Shown here: one piece after another, positions 1 through 11,211 of the stretch
How the letters are laid out: each line of letters opens with the position of its first letter
Position numbering within the stretch: position 1 is the first letter of the stretch
DNA from: Escarpia spicata
Lineage: Eukaryota > Annelida > Polychaeta > Sabellida > Siboglinidae
DNA: 64,000 nt
Direction of reading: 5' to 3'
Assembly: GCA_963995525.1 (NCBI GenBank)
Contig: OZ023214.1
Span: 48,386,900 to 48,450,899 of the forward strand
Notes under the pieces: generated by a model
The model's input: the letters and a program-made list of their open reading frames with translations, nothing else
Databases searched by the model: none
What the model was told of the DNA's origin: nothing
Program-made: the position numbers and the translations under genes

Positions 1-235
1 ATTAAGCCACCCTGCAATTAATGCGCGAGTACTATTCGTACACAAGTATCCATCACTATCTATAGCCAGATACTCATTCATACAGGTAATTGAACTGGAG
101 AAACGCAAGTAACATGAATTTGCCCAACGTTCTAAACAGCGGCAGCAATGATTCGAAAGCGGGTTCACTCCATTCGCAATCCGGTGCTCTTAGCATTGCG
201 CCACTGCACTGGTGCGTTGACCGCTCGTCTTTCAA
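1..235 (-). mobile_element. tRNA-derived SINE copy, cut by window edge
   Basis: It matches the SINE copies at 9180-9510 and 31756-32091: the shared block ending in the 'actcattcatac' stretch, the diverged B-box side near 170-190 and the 'gcgccactgc' head near 205-215. The head is at the right, so the element runs on the minus strand. Its 3' tail lies left of the window. Divergence between copies is high, so it is an old insertion. Confidence 0.75.
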
Positions 236-1682
236 AAAGTAATCTGTACGTGTCATGTTCACATTGATTACACGATAATGGCGATGTTGCTACCATGAAA
301 AGCCAAGGGTAATTGAAATAACCCTATTCTTTAATATATATCAATTTTCTATTCATTCATTATAATTTGCTTTAATTGTTAATAACGTGCCACTGCTATG
401 CACATTTCACAACAGAAGCGTGATACTGATAAGTCAGTATCATCATCGTCGTAGTGTCCCGTGGTTGGGCGAAGGCCTCAGCATGTCGTTTCCAAATCTT
501 CTGCCAGATGGTGCCCTTCCAGTATACTGTCTAGTTCGTCTCTCCACCGTCTCGCTGGTCTTCATCTAGATCGTTTCCTTTCGTAAGGTCTCCATGTTGT
601 GATACGCGATGTCCATCGGCTATTTCGTAGTCTGCTGATGTGCCCTGCCCAGGTCCACCTCTGTCTTCTGATTTGTTCTATCACGTCTATGACATGTGTA
701 TTCTCTCTTACCGAGATGTTTGTTTTTCTCTCCCGATATGTGATGTATAACACAGTTATTTCCATCTTTGTTTCTGCGGCTGCTAGCTTGTTCTTTGCCT
801 GGATGGTGAGTGCCCATGTTTCTGCGCCGTATGTTATCGCTGGAAGAACGCATGAGTTGTAGACTTGTCTCTTCAAGCAGGTTCCAAAGTTACCCTAAGA
901 GCTTTCGCGGTGTTTGGCGAATGCTGTCCAGCCGGCGGTGATTCTTCTTTGAATCTCTTTGTCTTGGTTTTTGTCTCTGATACTGTATCGCTGTCCCAGA
1001 TAGACGTAGCTTTCAACGTTCCCCATCTGCATGGTGTTGGTATTTATTGGTGTGTCATTTTATAGCATCACTTTTGTCTTCGAAATGTTCATCTTCAGAC
1101 CTTGTTTTTCACTTTCATCAGCTGGCTCCAGCAGCATGTTTTTGTAGTTCTTGCGGTGTAGTTGTGCATGTGAGTATGTCGTCGGCGAAGCGAAGATGAC
1201 TGATATATTTTCCGTCTATCCTCAAGCCTCTGGTTTCTCAGGTCTGTCTTCGGAATATGTTTTCGAATGTTGCCGTAAACAGGTTGGGCGATATGGTGTC
1301 ACGCTGTCGTACCTCTCTCTTGATGTTGATCTTGTTTGTCTTTTTGTGTAGGTGGACTGTCACCGGGCTGTTGGTGTAGATGTCTTTCAGGCACACATCT
1401 TCTATCACCTGTTCGTGAAGGAAGGTCAGTATTGCTTGAGTTTGCCCCGAGTCGAAAGCCTTCTCGTAGTCGACGAAAGCGATGCAGAGCGGGATATTAT
1501 ATTCTCAGCACTTCTCTTTCAGTTGATTTACGACGTGTATGTGGTCGTTGAGTACTTGCTTCTGAATCCTGCTTGCTCTCGTGGTTTGTTTTTGTCGAGT
1601 GTCTTCTTCAGCCTATTCGTTAGTATCTTTGTGAGTATGAGTTATATTTTTTTACTTATTTACAGTCAGTTTACCTTTTGTT

Positions 1683-1725
1683 CTCGTGACGTTTCGACTG
1701 CTTTCAGCAGTCTTCTTCAGACGAC
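1683..1725 (-). ncRNA. hammerhead-like ribozyme motif in PLE terminal repeat
   Basis: On the minus strand the order is CTGAAGA (1720-1714), one A, stem II gactgc / loop tgaaa / gcagtc (1712-1696, six perfect pairs), GAAA (1695-1692), then C-GTC. Flanking TCGT (1724-1721) can pair with ACGA (1687-1684) as stem I. ACGT around the GAAA-C-GTC junction is self-complementary, as in very short stem III variants that act as dimers. Hammerheads in Penelope-like terminal repeats are an established observation. The extra A between CTGAAGA and stem II departs from the textbook core, so activity is uncertain. Confidence 0.65.
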
Positions 1726-1888
1726 TACCGCTAGATGGCGACACGGTAGTTCTTCAGCGCAGACCTAATCACACAGGTGTGTGCCCCCCACGGCTGCACC
1801 CTGGGTGGCTCTTCAAGAGATCGTCATATATGTGTGAAAGTCTGTACCGTCCTTCGTCTCGGTTCATACAATCCTTGGTTTTTCTAAT

Positions 1889-2320
1889 TCAGATCGCTTC
1901 TTTGATGCCTCTTGTCCTCCAGTCCGACTCCCTGTCCACACATTTGGCCCCCTCCCAGTCTACTATATGATTTTGCTGTGTCATGTGATCTGTCATGGCT
2001 GATTTGTTCATCTCCTTTTCCGATGTTTTTCTGTTGTTTCTGGTGTAGAGCTTTTTCGTTGTTGCTTTGTCTGCGTCATCTCCGTGTTCTCTGATGCGGG
2101 TACCAAGTGTGCGTTTAGTTTCTCCGATGTTTGTTGCATTGTAGTTCTTACATGGTGTAGTGTACACTCCTTCACACATCTTATGTGGTTCCACGTTGTC
2201 TTTTGGTCTTACCAGTGACCTCTTGATGGTATGAGGTTTCATTGCTGTGTTCACTTTATATTTCTTCATGATCCGTGATGTGGTTTCGGATAATCTTTGG
2301 ACATACGGAAGTACTACCAT
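1889..2320 (-). pseudogene. GIY-YIG endonuclease domain of PLE (partial)
   Basis: The 143-codon frame contains 'LVRPKDNVEPHKMCEGVYTT', then 'NIGETKRTLGTRIREH', and ends 'WRTRGIKEAI'. This is the usual order of a PLE C-terminus: a linker with a PKD-type motif, GIY-YIG (here GVY...NIG), a conserved Arg and a ...REH helix. The GIY-YIG nuclease cuts target DNA for retrotransposition. YIG is changed to NIG, and the reverse transcriptase that should be fused upstream is missing, so this is a dead fragment. Confidence 0.85.
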
Positions 2321-3489
2321 GCCTTTGCCTCTTTGGTGTATTCTCTTTCTTTGCCTTTATCTTCCTCCTGTGTGACAAGCGTTTCACATATGTTTAGTAG
2401 CGTACGGATCACTTCCATCTTCTGGTGTAATGGATGATGCGAGGATATATTTAGATATTGATTCGTATGGGTACTCTTCCGGAAGATCATAAGTTACACT
2501 TCCCCCGATTCCTTTCTGACTAGTAATGTGTCTAAAAATGGCATCACCTGAGTGACTACATCTGCGTTGAAGGACTACCGTGTCGCCATCTAGCGGTAGG
2601 TAAACTGACTGTGAAACAAGTAAAATATCACTCATTTGAACCACCCAGTCTGATAAACCTCATCACTCATTTCTTTGTGAGTAATTTGTAGATGTTTTAT
2701 AACAGACATATCTATCTGTAGTTCTTTAAGTCTTTCTTATAACCCTTCTTGAATATTATCACAATCTTTGCGTTCTTCATGCTTTCGGTATTCGTATTTC
2801 TGATAAGTATTTAGTATACAGCTTAGCAAGTGTCTTCGAGATGGAATATTGTCCTACTTTTAGTGTTTCAATGTTTACATGGTCGTTGCCTGATGTCTTC
2901 CCATTCTTCATATCTCTTAACGCTGCTTCCACCTCCCATGGCGTTATCTCTGGTACCTCTTTCGGGTCGGTGGGAATGATCTGTTCACTGTCGTATAGCT
3001 CAGTGTAGAATTCGTCAAGTCGTTCCATGATCATATCTTTGTCTTGTTTTTCTGTACCCTGCTGTTCTAGAAGTGTAATCAGTCAGTCTCGGCCTAGTGC
3101 ATGTGTTCTTCTTGCTTTCTTCAGGCTCTTTGATGCCATAATCGTTTCTCTTATGATCTCTTGTTTGTACTTCCTGATGTCCTCCTTCGCTTTCTTTTTG
3201 ATAGTCTTGCACATTTCTGCGTACTCTATTTGCTTTTTACGGTCGCCGTTATCCACCATTTATCGTCGTTTCTTCATCAGTGGTCGTGTCGGTGACGATA
3301 TTCTCGTGTTTACATGCCTGTTGATTGCTTTGGCTACACTTGTCGCACATAGTTGGATCATCTCAGTGATGTTAATTTTGCACCTCGGATGTATAGACGT
3401 ACAGCTTGTGAGGATATTAAGACGTGACATTGAAGTACTTTTTGTAACAAAACCTTTTCTATATATTATCTTTGCCATAGCTTAATTAG

Positions 3490-3960
3490 ATTGATTCGCT
3501 TTTTCTCTTGTCACTTTTCCTCCTGTCATCGTTCCTTTTATCGACTTTTCTTCTGTCACACTTACCCTCACTTTCTTTCGTCCCGTCAACTTTCCTACCA
3601 TCGCATTTTCTTCTCTCCTCTCCCGTCCCATTTTCCTTCCTACCTCCTTCTCTACGGTCTATTTCTCTCCTGCCACCTTCACGCCTGTCACGTTTCCTGC
3701 CGTCGATTCTCCCATTTCTTTCCCTCCAATCACCTTCCCTCCTCTCAGTCTCCTTTCCTCAGTCTTCTTGCCACTACTCTGCTCTTCAGTCTCACAGTAT
3801 TCTCAATTATGTCCCTGTCGTCTCTCTCCATTCCACCTGTCTCCTTGCTAATTATCAACTCCATCCCCTTCACAATATCTGTCAACCTAACTACTTCCTT
3901 CCGCAGTCATTCCTCCTTCCAACACCCCACGTACTGAAAGGTGAATCCCTCTTCCCTAGT
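3490..3960. repeat. Pyrimidine-rich low-complexity tract
   Basis: About 470 bases consist mostly of C and T on the plus strand, built of diverged units such as 'ttcctttcttctgtca'. Overlapping open frames here are Ser/Phe/Leu-rich and arise from composition only. A strand asymmetry this long can adopt triplex DNA in principle. Confidence 0.7.
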
Positions 3961-5300
3961 ATCTTCCCATGACTTCCCACAGCCGGACAAGGCAAAATCC
4001 ACCAATCTGTGGCAGTCATCGCCCAACAAGTGTCGCTTTGCCTTGACTTGTCGCTTGCAAGGCGCCATATCAGAATTTATGTAATAATAATGATAATAAT
4101 CTAATTTGCTATTCAAAATAGTTTAGTCAACTATGTTTACACTATTCATTATGTAGTATTTAAGAAAACTGTTTACTGTGCACAAACCTAACACTTTGCG
4201 CTAGATTGCCTTGTTTATTTCGGTTGTTCAGCGCCTTAGCGAATAAGCGGAACACTAGCCACATCAACAAACTCGATTTCCCCCGACAATCGCCCACCGA
4301 CTAACTTCCTCAAATACACTTTCTCTGACTACCGTTTACCTACAGCTGTTTGTTAATATATGGCTATGGATAGTTTACGAATAACATGTACGTAATAGCA
4401 ATACTTATCTCTTCAAGTCTTCCACGTATTTTCCGAAATTTCTACACCGATATTCACAATGAACCGAGCCCAAGATTTCCCGCCAGTGAAAACGTATGAA
4501 CCGGTTATGTTTCATGCTTGATAATATTTTAGCCGTCGAACAACTTCATTTGATTCTTGCACAATGTTGTCACGAGGCGCAGGTGTTGAAACCAGCTTTG
4601 ACAACACTTACTTTGGCATCCAGTCCGCGAAAGCGCAAGGGACAACACACCAGTTGCATACTTGCTCACGTCAATCTGACACACCGTTGTTTCATTCACG
4701 TGGGTAGCAGTGACGCTGGAAACAATGTATTTGTGTCAGATTTATTTATTCCAGTGACATTACTCGGGATAACGCTCAAGTTAGCTAACGTTGCGACTAT
4801 TACCCAAAACATAAGACTTTACAAATGCATTATGTGGTACATATTATTTTCAGCGAACTATTACTGTTGAAACACCCTGTAATTTATACGTATTCTTCAG
4901 CATTTTGATACGTGTAGGTGATCGTTTCACAAACAACCAACGTAACTTCACATTCAATAATACTAATTACAAGAACTGTAATCTTACGATATAATGTATT
5001 TGATCATGCCAATACATTTTTTTGTAGTTTTTGACGAGATGCCTACGTCACGCACAAATCTATCATGACGTATTATTATGAAACTAGTTGTTTGCAAGAT
5101 TAGGAGACGAGAAGTTGTAGAGATAACAAATATAGAGTGGGTCAAATAATGAAAATGAAAATATGTAACGTGCGACTTTCACAAGCAAGAAGGGTTACAC
5201 GATGACTAGGTTCTCTACTCTACTAGTAGAACAAATATTGAAGTCCGGCTAATTTTTAATTAGGCTTAGCCACGCTTGCAATCAAATCTTCCACAGTCCC
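3961..5300. other. Unannotated A+T-rich stretch
   Basis: No recognisable gene was found. An open frame of 124 codons at 4496-4870 (plus) has no domain I recognise and no supporting splice or promoter signal. Confidence 0.5.
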
Positions 5301-5304
5301 AATG

Positions 5305-5478
<174 letters not shown>

Positions 5479-5811
5479 CTCAAAACATACATGCAAACAA
5501 ACTAAAACACACACACACCAACACATATCCTCACGCACGTGTAAACAACGCGCACACACATCATTATATGAAAAGGTAAAACTCCCTACTTCGTTTCCTC
5601 TGTCCAATAAAACACGTATTTATCAATAGTTAATGCAGTTGGAAAGCCGGTCGCGTCGAAAACTTGTTTGCGATTCTGACCGTCGTAATCAGAGCATTCC
5701 ACAGTCGGTGTCGCACGCCAATCTAGAAGGAATTGGGATCAGGTTAACGTTACGTAGTCATATGGTTTGCATGCGTTCGTCTATGTGAGCGAGAGTGTAT
5801 AAGTGCTTGTA

Positions 5812-5812
<1 letters not shown>

Positions 5813-5910
<98 letters not shown>

Positions 5911-5911
5911 T
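5813..5911. repeat. (GT)n-(GTGC)n microsatellite
   Basis: It is a GT run followed by a GTGC run. This is the reverse complement of the arrangement at 5305-5478 about 330 bases away, so the two microsatellites face each other. Confidence 0.95.
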
Positions 5912-6769
5912 GCATGTGTGTGCATTCCAGATAATTCGGTGATGCCAGTGATGTCAGTATTACATTAAATCTACAATGATATTATAAATTTAAATGTATA
6001 CTTGCTACTACTTTGACGTCACGTCTTCTACTAATGCGTGTGTAATGGTTTTCATAGTACATAGTCATTTATTATATTCAACACATGTACTAGGGTCATT
6101 ATTGTTACACATTATTTTAAGTTCGTGTGTGAATAAAGTGACACTTCTTCTTTACGTAATACTAACATTATAATAATCATCATTATTGTTAAATGTTTAA
6201 TGCCGTTTGTCTCTAAAGTAACAATCCGTTTCACACATTGGCCAATTAGGGAAGTTTGTGACACGTCACATTTAGCTTGTTGACAACTTGACCTATGCAA
6301 CTTGCAATCAAAAAGACGGAGATTTGTTACCAATGTACGTCAACCCGCTAAAGTCCTTTTGCACCCCACCTTGCCGTTCATATCTAAATAGGTGGGTGGA
6401 AATAGCATGCTCTATCTGATGATTAATTGCCACCAATAATGCTTACTGACTTTAAACATAAATCACAACACGCGCACACGCGCACACGCGCACACGCGCA
6501 CACCGGCTGCTCTCACGTTTAACTAATTTCGATGTCAATCGAGCATGCGTTGGTACAGATATTCGTTATTTCCTTATGGTGGAGTTTATCATGGAATGGA
6601 TGTTTTAAGCATGCGTAGCCGTACGATCGTGGCAATCAGAGGTGTTTTCGCCAGGCGACCTTCTTATTAGTTTTTGTTCTTTTGGGATAGTATGCATCAG
6701 AACAGGCACACGTGGAACGAATTATTTGGGGTATCATCCTTTAATGCCTTAACAGAGTGTATGTGTTAC

Positions 6770-6926
6770 CTTTGTTCTACGTCAACGCTCATGAAGAAAA
6801 TCTTCTCACCGCTAGCCAATACAAACTTCTGGTCACTTCCGTCAAACGTAATAAGTTGCACTGTATCACCTTCTGAGAAATACATTAGGGACGCATCTGG
6901 ATCCAATGCCATTGCACCCATTCCTT
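6770..6926 (-). CDS. Exon of a beta-propeller (LDLR class B-like) protein
   Basis: The minus-strand exon begins after the acceptor ttattgcag and ends at the donor aaag|gtaaca. It is 157 bases long, entering in phase 1 and leaving in phase 2. The peptide contains 'EGMGAMALDPDASLMYFSEG' and later 'ITFDGSDQKFVLASGE', the pattern of a YWTD-type propeller blade (x-G-(I/M)-A-(L/V)-D-P ... L-Y-(W/F)-(T/S)-(D/E) ... I ... DG). In such proteins the propeller binds ligands outside the cell. The signal-peptide exon at 11160-11211 leaves in phase 1 and so could be the preceding exon. The next exon to the left was not found. Family assignment rests on one blade. Confidence 0.7.
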
Positions 6927-7017
6927 CTGCAATAACAGAAATAAACTTTGTAACAACTACATTCACCAATATTATGGTACGACTGTATATATACACACAC
7001 ATGCACGCACGCACACG

Positions 7018-7141
7018 CGCCCGCACACACATATACACACAATGTAATACGTGTAATTATATATATATATATATATATATAAATTACACACACATATATA
7101 TATATAATTACACGTATTACATTGTGTATATGTGCGCGTGT
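7018..7141. repeat. Perfect-arm hairpin around an (AT)n core
   Basis: The left arm contains atacacacaatgtaatacg and the right arm holds its reverse complement (about 7096-7135), with (AT)n and acacac between. GT/GC microsatellite sequence continues on both outer sides. It lies in the presumed intron upstream of exon 6770-6926. Confidence 0.85.
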
Positions 7142-7275
7142 GCGTGTGCATGCGCGTGCGTGCATGTGTGTGTATGTGCGCGCGCGTGCACATTTTGTTG
7201 TTATGAAATAAATGTGAATGCAATTATGCAACTACTTGCCCCTCATGGCGACAATCACCGATCTATCAGAACTAC

Positions 7276-7370
7276 GTACGCGTATTTAATTGTAACCAAT
7301 CAGAACCAGCTAAACGTATTAACAACGTGTACGACGTTGGTTCTGATTGGTTACCATTAAATACGCGTAT
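7276..7370. repeat. CCAAT hairpin element, copy 1
   Basis: A short palindromic element with arms acgcgtatttaattgtaacc... and its inverted copy. Each arm holds an accaatcagaacca block. Related to the elements at 7404-7493 and 8060-8193. It has no coding capacity and looks like a foldback-type non-autonomous element. Confidence 0.8.
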
Positions 7371-7403
7371 TAAGTAATTAAACGCATGCCTTTAAATCAT
7401 TAA

Positions 7404-7493
7404 ATGCGCTTTTAATTGTAACCAATCAGAACCAACGAAACACAATTATGTTAACACGCTTCATTTGTTCTGATTGGTTACAATTAAATGCGC
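7404..7493. repeat. CCAAT hairpin element, copy 2
   Basis: The arms share ttaattgtaaccaatcagaa with copy 1. The outer end is atgcgc instead of acgcgt, so this copy has diverged. Confidence 0.8.
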
Positions 7494-7917
7494 GTACATA
7501 ATTATTTAATTGTAACCTTTAATTGTAACATTCTTGCGGGACACTTATCTTTGACATTTTGTTTGATGTCATGGCTGGTATATGTAACGATTAGTCAATC
7601 ATATAATTATTAGGAACGATTGGTCAGATTGTGGCCGATGTGGTAAGATCACACTCGCAGCACACTATTGGGCCATACTAAGCTGTACGCCGAATACGAG
7701 ATGTCACAAGACAAGAACTTCCCTTGATAATGTATGCGCCAGATCAACTGGATCAGCTAAACCATCCTGCAGTACGGCAATACGTTGCAGTCGCCTCTGT
7801 CACCCTTGTTTTGTACAGTGTATTTATATTTGAATTCCTAATTTCTTGTGGAATTGAGCGTTCCCGCCAGCACTTCAGAAGACTGTGGTGGTAACAATGC
7901 CTGACTGCCAGCCTATA

Positions 7918-7989
7918 ACCACACACACGCACACGCGCACGCGCACGCGCACACGCACACGCACACGCACACACACACACACACACACA

Positions 7990-8026
<37 letters not shown>

Positions 8027-8036
8027 ACACACACCG
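7918..8036. repeat. (AC)n / (ACGC)n microsatellite
   Basis: Runs of cacacg, cgcacgcg and cacaca with two single tcacac interruptions. It sits just left of hairpin copy 3. Confidence 0.95.
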
Positions 8037-8059
8037 GCAGGCAGTTAATAATTCAAAGC

Positions 8060-8193
8060 CATGTCTTTAATTAATTAAGTACGCGTATTTAATTGTAACC
8101 AATCAGAACCAGCGACACAAACTTCTGTTAATACACTTCGCTGATTCTGATTGGTTACAATTAAATACGCGTACTTAATTAATTAAAGACATG
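8060..8193. repeat. CCAAT hairpin element, copy 3 (longest)
   Basis: This is the fullest palindrome of the family. Arms of about 53 bases run from atgtctttaattaattaag through acgcgtatttaattgtaacc to the CCAAT block, separated by a loop of roughly 27 bases. The outer ttaattaatt part is missing from copies 1 and 2 and may be a nested or extended target region. Confidence 0.85.
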
Positions 8194-8199
8194 CCTTTA

Positions 8200-9179
8200 A
8201 CATTGCATACGCTTCCTTAATTAATTCAAGGCATTACCTTAATGTTACAACCACGCTTTTATTTTTACATATGCGTATTCCACGGAGACGAGATACCTTT
8301 GTTGCTACGTGTATATGTCAAATGTTTTGTCAACATTGGAAGTTGTATATCTCGAAGAAAGTGACACGTTGCATTCTGTTGTTCATTTCCGCACAATTCT
8401 AGGCTCCGTATGTTATTACCCGTTTTAACTATTACTTTAATAGGGATTTGTATTTAAGTGTTGAGAATATTATAAATGCAGCTACATGGTGTTCGGTGAG
8501 TTTTCATTAATATGTAGTACAATTCCGATAATGTGTCATATTAGAACATACACTGTACTTTGCAGCTTAGTGTGTAATCAGTCTTTGCATTTTAGTGTTA
8601 TTAAGACACTGTGCAATTTTAATACAACGTTCAAGCTATTCAAAATACGCATAACAATCGCTTTATATCTATTGAAGTGGACAAGGCAGATATAATTTTG
8701 CATAAGCAAAAAGCATACCGTGTTTGAACTTCAAGCCTGACATTTGTGGCCCGATTTAGTGAGTTTGACATGTCCCCTATATTTCAAACCCGCCGGCGTC
8801 TCCAAGCATTGCAGTGCAGCTAGAAGAGACACGTCGTAATAACAACATAACTACAACGAGTATCATACAATATTAACAACATTAATATTCCATATATAAG
8901 TCAATGTATTTTAACAATTGTAAATAATGTTATTTGAGTGTGGACTATTCAGTCATCTTGCGTATTCTTCCGTTCGGTGAAACCCGCTACAGGTAGATAG
9001 TTTAATTGGCTCGGCTATGTATATTGATTGCAAAATCGTAGCAGTCATACTGAAAGTGGTCCGGCCCAACTAGCTGCGAAGCAACAAGCGAAGCACGTGG
9101 GGTGAGAGGGGAGGCCGGTATCCCCCTCACTTGAAACAGTTAATATATGTGTATTGCTAAACAAGGGACTAACAAATAA
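8200..9179. other. Unannotated stretch
   Basis: Nothing recognisable is coded here. The phrase gcgaagcaacaagcgaagca near 9078 looks repetitive, but there is no second copy in this window. Confidence 0.5.
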
Positions 9180-9510
9180 AGGTACGTTCTTATATAGCGC
9201 AGAATTCAGTCCTCAGAACTGCACAAAGCGCTTTACACTTTACTCCCTGACAGTCCTGCTCAATCGAAAACCATCTCGACATCTCTGAGAAGCATCCTGC
9301 AACGCTGCAATTAATGCGCGAAGACTATTCGAACACAAATATCCACTACAGTATATAGCCAGGTACTCTTTCATACATCTGAGTGAATTGGAGCAACGTA
9401 AAGTGAACGACCTTGCCCAAGTTTCGACACCGCCGCATAGGATTCGAACCCGGGTTCTCTCGGTCGAGAGTCCGACGCTCTACCTACGGCACCACTGCGC
9501 TCTACATTTC
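9180..9510 (-). mobile_element. tRNA-derived SINE copy
   Basis: On the minus strand it starts near 9505 with a tRNA-like head: 'gagcgcagtggtgccgtag' and a B-box-type 'gggttcgaatcc' near 9438-9450. It continues with a body shared by the other copies and ends with 'tgcgctatataagaacgtac'. At about 330 bases it is one of the most complete copies here. Confidence 0.85.
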
Positions 9511-11159
9511 TTCAGTTTGCTACTCGAAGTTTGACTTAATGTGTATTTATACATAACGAGAAACAAAAGGCAAAGTATAATTGTTATGAACCTAAAGGAG
9601 CTACTACAGTGTAACCATTTGTAACTACGATCACGTCAGTGTTTTACCCTGAATGTGGTCTAAAAGTGGAAGATTCCAGTAAAGTATCCACTGTTCTGGA
9701 GGCTGACAACTTGCTAGTGACGCGAAGGTTTGACCAATAAGCGCCTAACTGTTACGTCGGTTTTGATGCCCCATGCTCCTAGTTTCGCTCGATATGTGTA
9801 AGAATACACCAGTTCATGTATTGATTGATCATATTCCGTTTGATTCAGAAGCTGAGTTACACTTGCATAGGCATGTGCATCAATAACTATTATAACACCA
9901 CGCCGTGCAACAAATGGATGTAGCGGTTTTTTTTTCAATTTACAACGACAAAGCCAGTTGAGCTGTTATTTACGTTGTCTACTCCGTGATCTGCTATGCT
10001 GGCTATGGATATTTAAACCAAGGAGCCTATATTTGATTTACGGTCTTTGATTTAAACATCTCACAATATGCATAAAACCATTCACATAATAATTGAAAGT
10101 GGTATAATCCACGCCATCAGTTTGAGCTTCCCACCTGAGCATGGAGATAGTTTACCTTCGACGACGATGCTATTTATATGCATGTAGGCTTATACATATT
10201 ATTGCTGTTATTAATTAGTTAATATGCATGTAATGATGTCTAGTGGACTACAGTTGTTGTTCTCCATTGAACTATCATCTACATCGTTTAAATATGTTAA
10301 GAAGCGGGCGGTTAACATCCCCTCCCCTGATGTGTCATGTTTCAGGTGCATTGAATTGTTTATCGAGACATGAAATATAATTAGTTCTTTGCGTCAATAC
10401 CGTTGCACCGATGTAATTTATGACATGATATTTGATCACAGTCAATAAATTGCCCATTTACAACTTGCACACTGTTTATGTTAATGTATGCATCAAACTA
10501 GCCGCGACCATTAAGAATGTACCTACATAACACTAATGAATTATAATAATAGCCCGATAATAAAGTATTGTATTACTCGTGGGCTACTTAATAAGCAATA
10601 GCACAAGCGTACACATAATTGTTTTATATTTCCGGGCTTATGTTACTTCATAGCTTAGATTTGTTGAGGATCACTTTTGGTGGGCCAAATTGGTTGTTGG
10701 ACGTGTGAATTGGTAACATCACCAGACCGCAAACATCCCCAACCGCTGGAAGAAACAAGAAATGTAATGTCATTTAGCAATAATGTTTGCAGAATCCCTA
10801 AATACGTACACTATGGTGACGCCCTTTTCTCCGATTTAGATATAGTATTACAGTTGTGATTGTACTTGTTAAATGGTCAAAATAAAGCGTTGAGAGGGTT
10901 GGGTCAGTTTATAAAAACTTTTTCAAAAGGTTCTATTTAGGGGGCATTTGTAATGTTTTTAGTCAATTAATACACAATAATTGTAAGTGTACCTAACAAG
11001 GGGGCAAAAGGGAAGGATCCGGGTCACTTGTTCTGGGAGGCGGACCATTTCCTTCATGTTTGAAATATGTTGAACAGAACAGTTGAAAGGTGAAGCACGA
11101 TGACACACAACGATCTTACTTTTAGCCAATAAAATTTTAAAAAGTATAACATAGCTCAC
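9511..11159. other. Presumed intron, no gene recognised
   Basis: This A+T-rich stretch lies left of the signal-peptide exon at 11160-11211 and would be intronic if that exon joins the one at 6770-6926. I found no additional exon with convincing splice sites and domain similarity. Confidence 0.45.
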
Positions 11160-11211
11160 CTTCAACATGTGTTGAGCGTATCCAGACGAGAATCAGGAGA
11201 ACAGCTCGCAT
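11160..11211 (-). CDS. Putative first coding exon: signal peptide
   Basis: The ATG at 11211-11209 starts 17 codons reading MRAVLLILVWIRSTHVE. This is a short N-terminal peptide with one Arg and a Leu/Ile/Val/Trp core, like a secretory signal. A donor follows directly (gaag|gtgagc), leaving phase 1. The exon at 6770-6926 needs exactly this phase, and joining them recreates a Glu at the junction. A signal peptide placed straight before a propeller blade fits a secreted or type I membrane protein. The cleavage site and the link between the two exons are inferred. A transcript would decide. Confidence 0.5.

Larger units (their letters stand above)
1638..2671 (-). mobile_element. Penelope-like element (PLE), 5'-truncated, nested in RTE LINE
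   Basis: The insertion interrupts the RTE LINE. The 12-base sequence tctttgtgagta occurs at 1626-1637 and again at 2672-2683 and fits a target-site duplication, since the uninterrupted LINE copy at 45440-45465 has this site once. Inside are a GIY-YIG endonuclease reading frame on the minus strand (1889-2320) and terminal sequences that are inverted copies of each other (1664-1768 against 2551-2613, sharing cagtcagttta and gatggcgacacggtag). Inverted long terminal repeats are known in Penelope elements. No reverse transcriptase domain remains, so it is a truncated copy. Confidence 0.85.
450..3440 (-). mobile_element. RTE-type LINE relic split by a nested PLE
   Basis: Minus-strand reading gives pieces of a non-LTR reverse transcriptase in the expected order from right to left: the region after the endonuclease (about 3212-3440), the RT start with 'AALRDMKNGKTSGND' (2777-3034), and the C-terminal part with 'LPAITYGAETWAL' and 'RRQRWTWAGHISRL' (562-876). 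The frame is broken many times. A second copy of the same family lies at 44237-45565. The two copies are collinear except for 1638-2671, which is a Penelope-like insertion. The 3' end on the minus strand has a short GAT-rich tail near 440. The family looks like the RTE group known from F52C9.6-type proteins. Confidence 0.85.

Noticed and set aside
3491..3972. Two Ser/Phe/Leu-rich frames of about 150 codons
   Set aside because: They come from a pyrimidine-rich low-complexity tract and have no protein features beyond composition.
6674..7360. 228-codon plus-strand frame
   Set aside because: It crosses the antisense of the propeller exon, microsatellites and a hairpin; the minus-strand exon with good splice sites explains the coding-like part.
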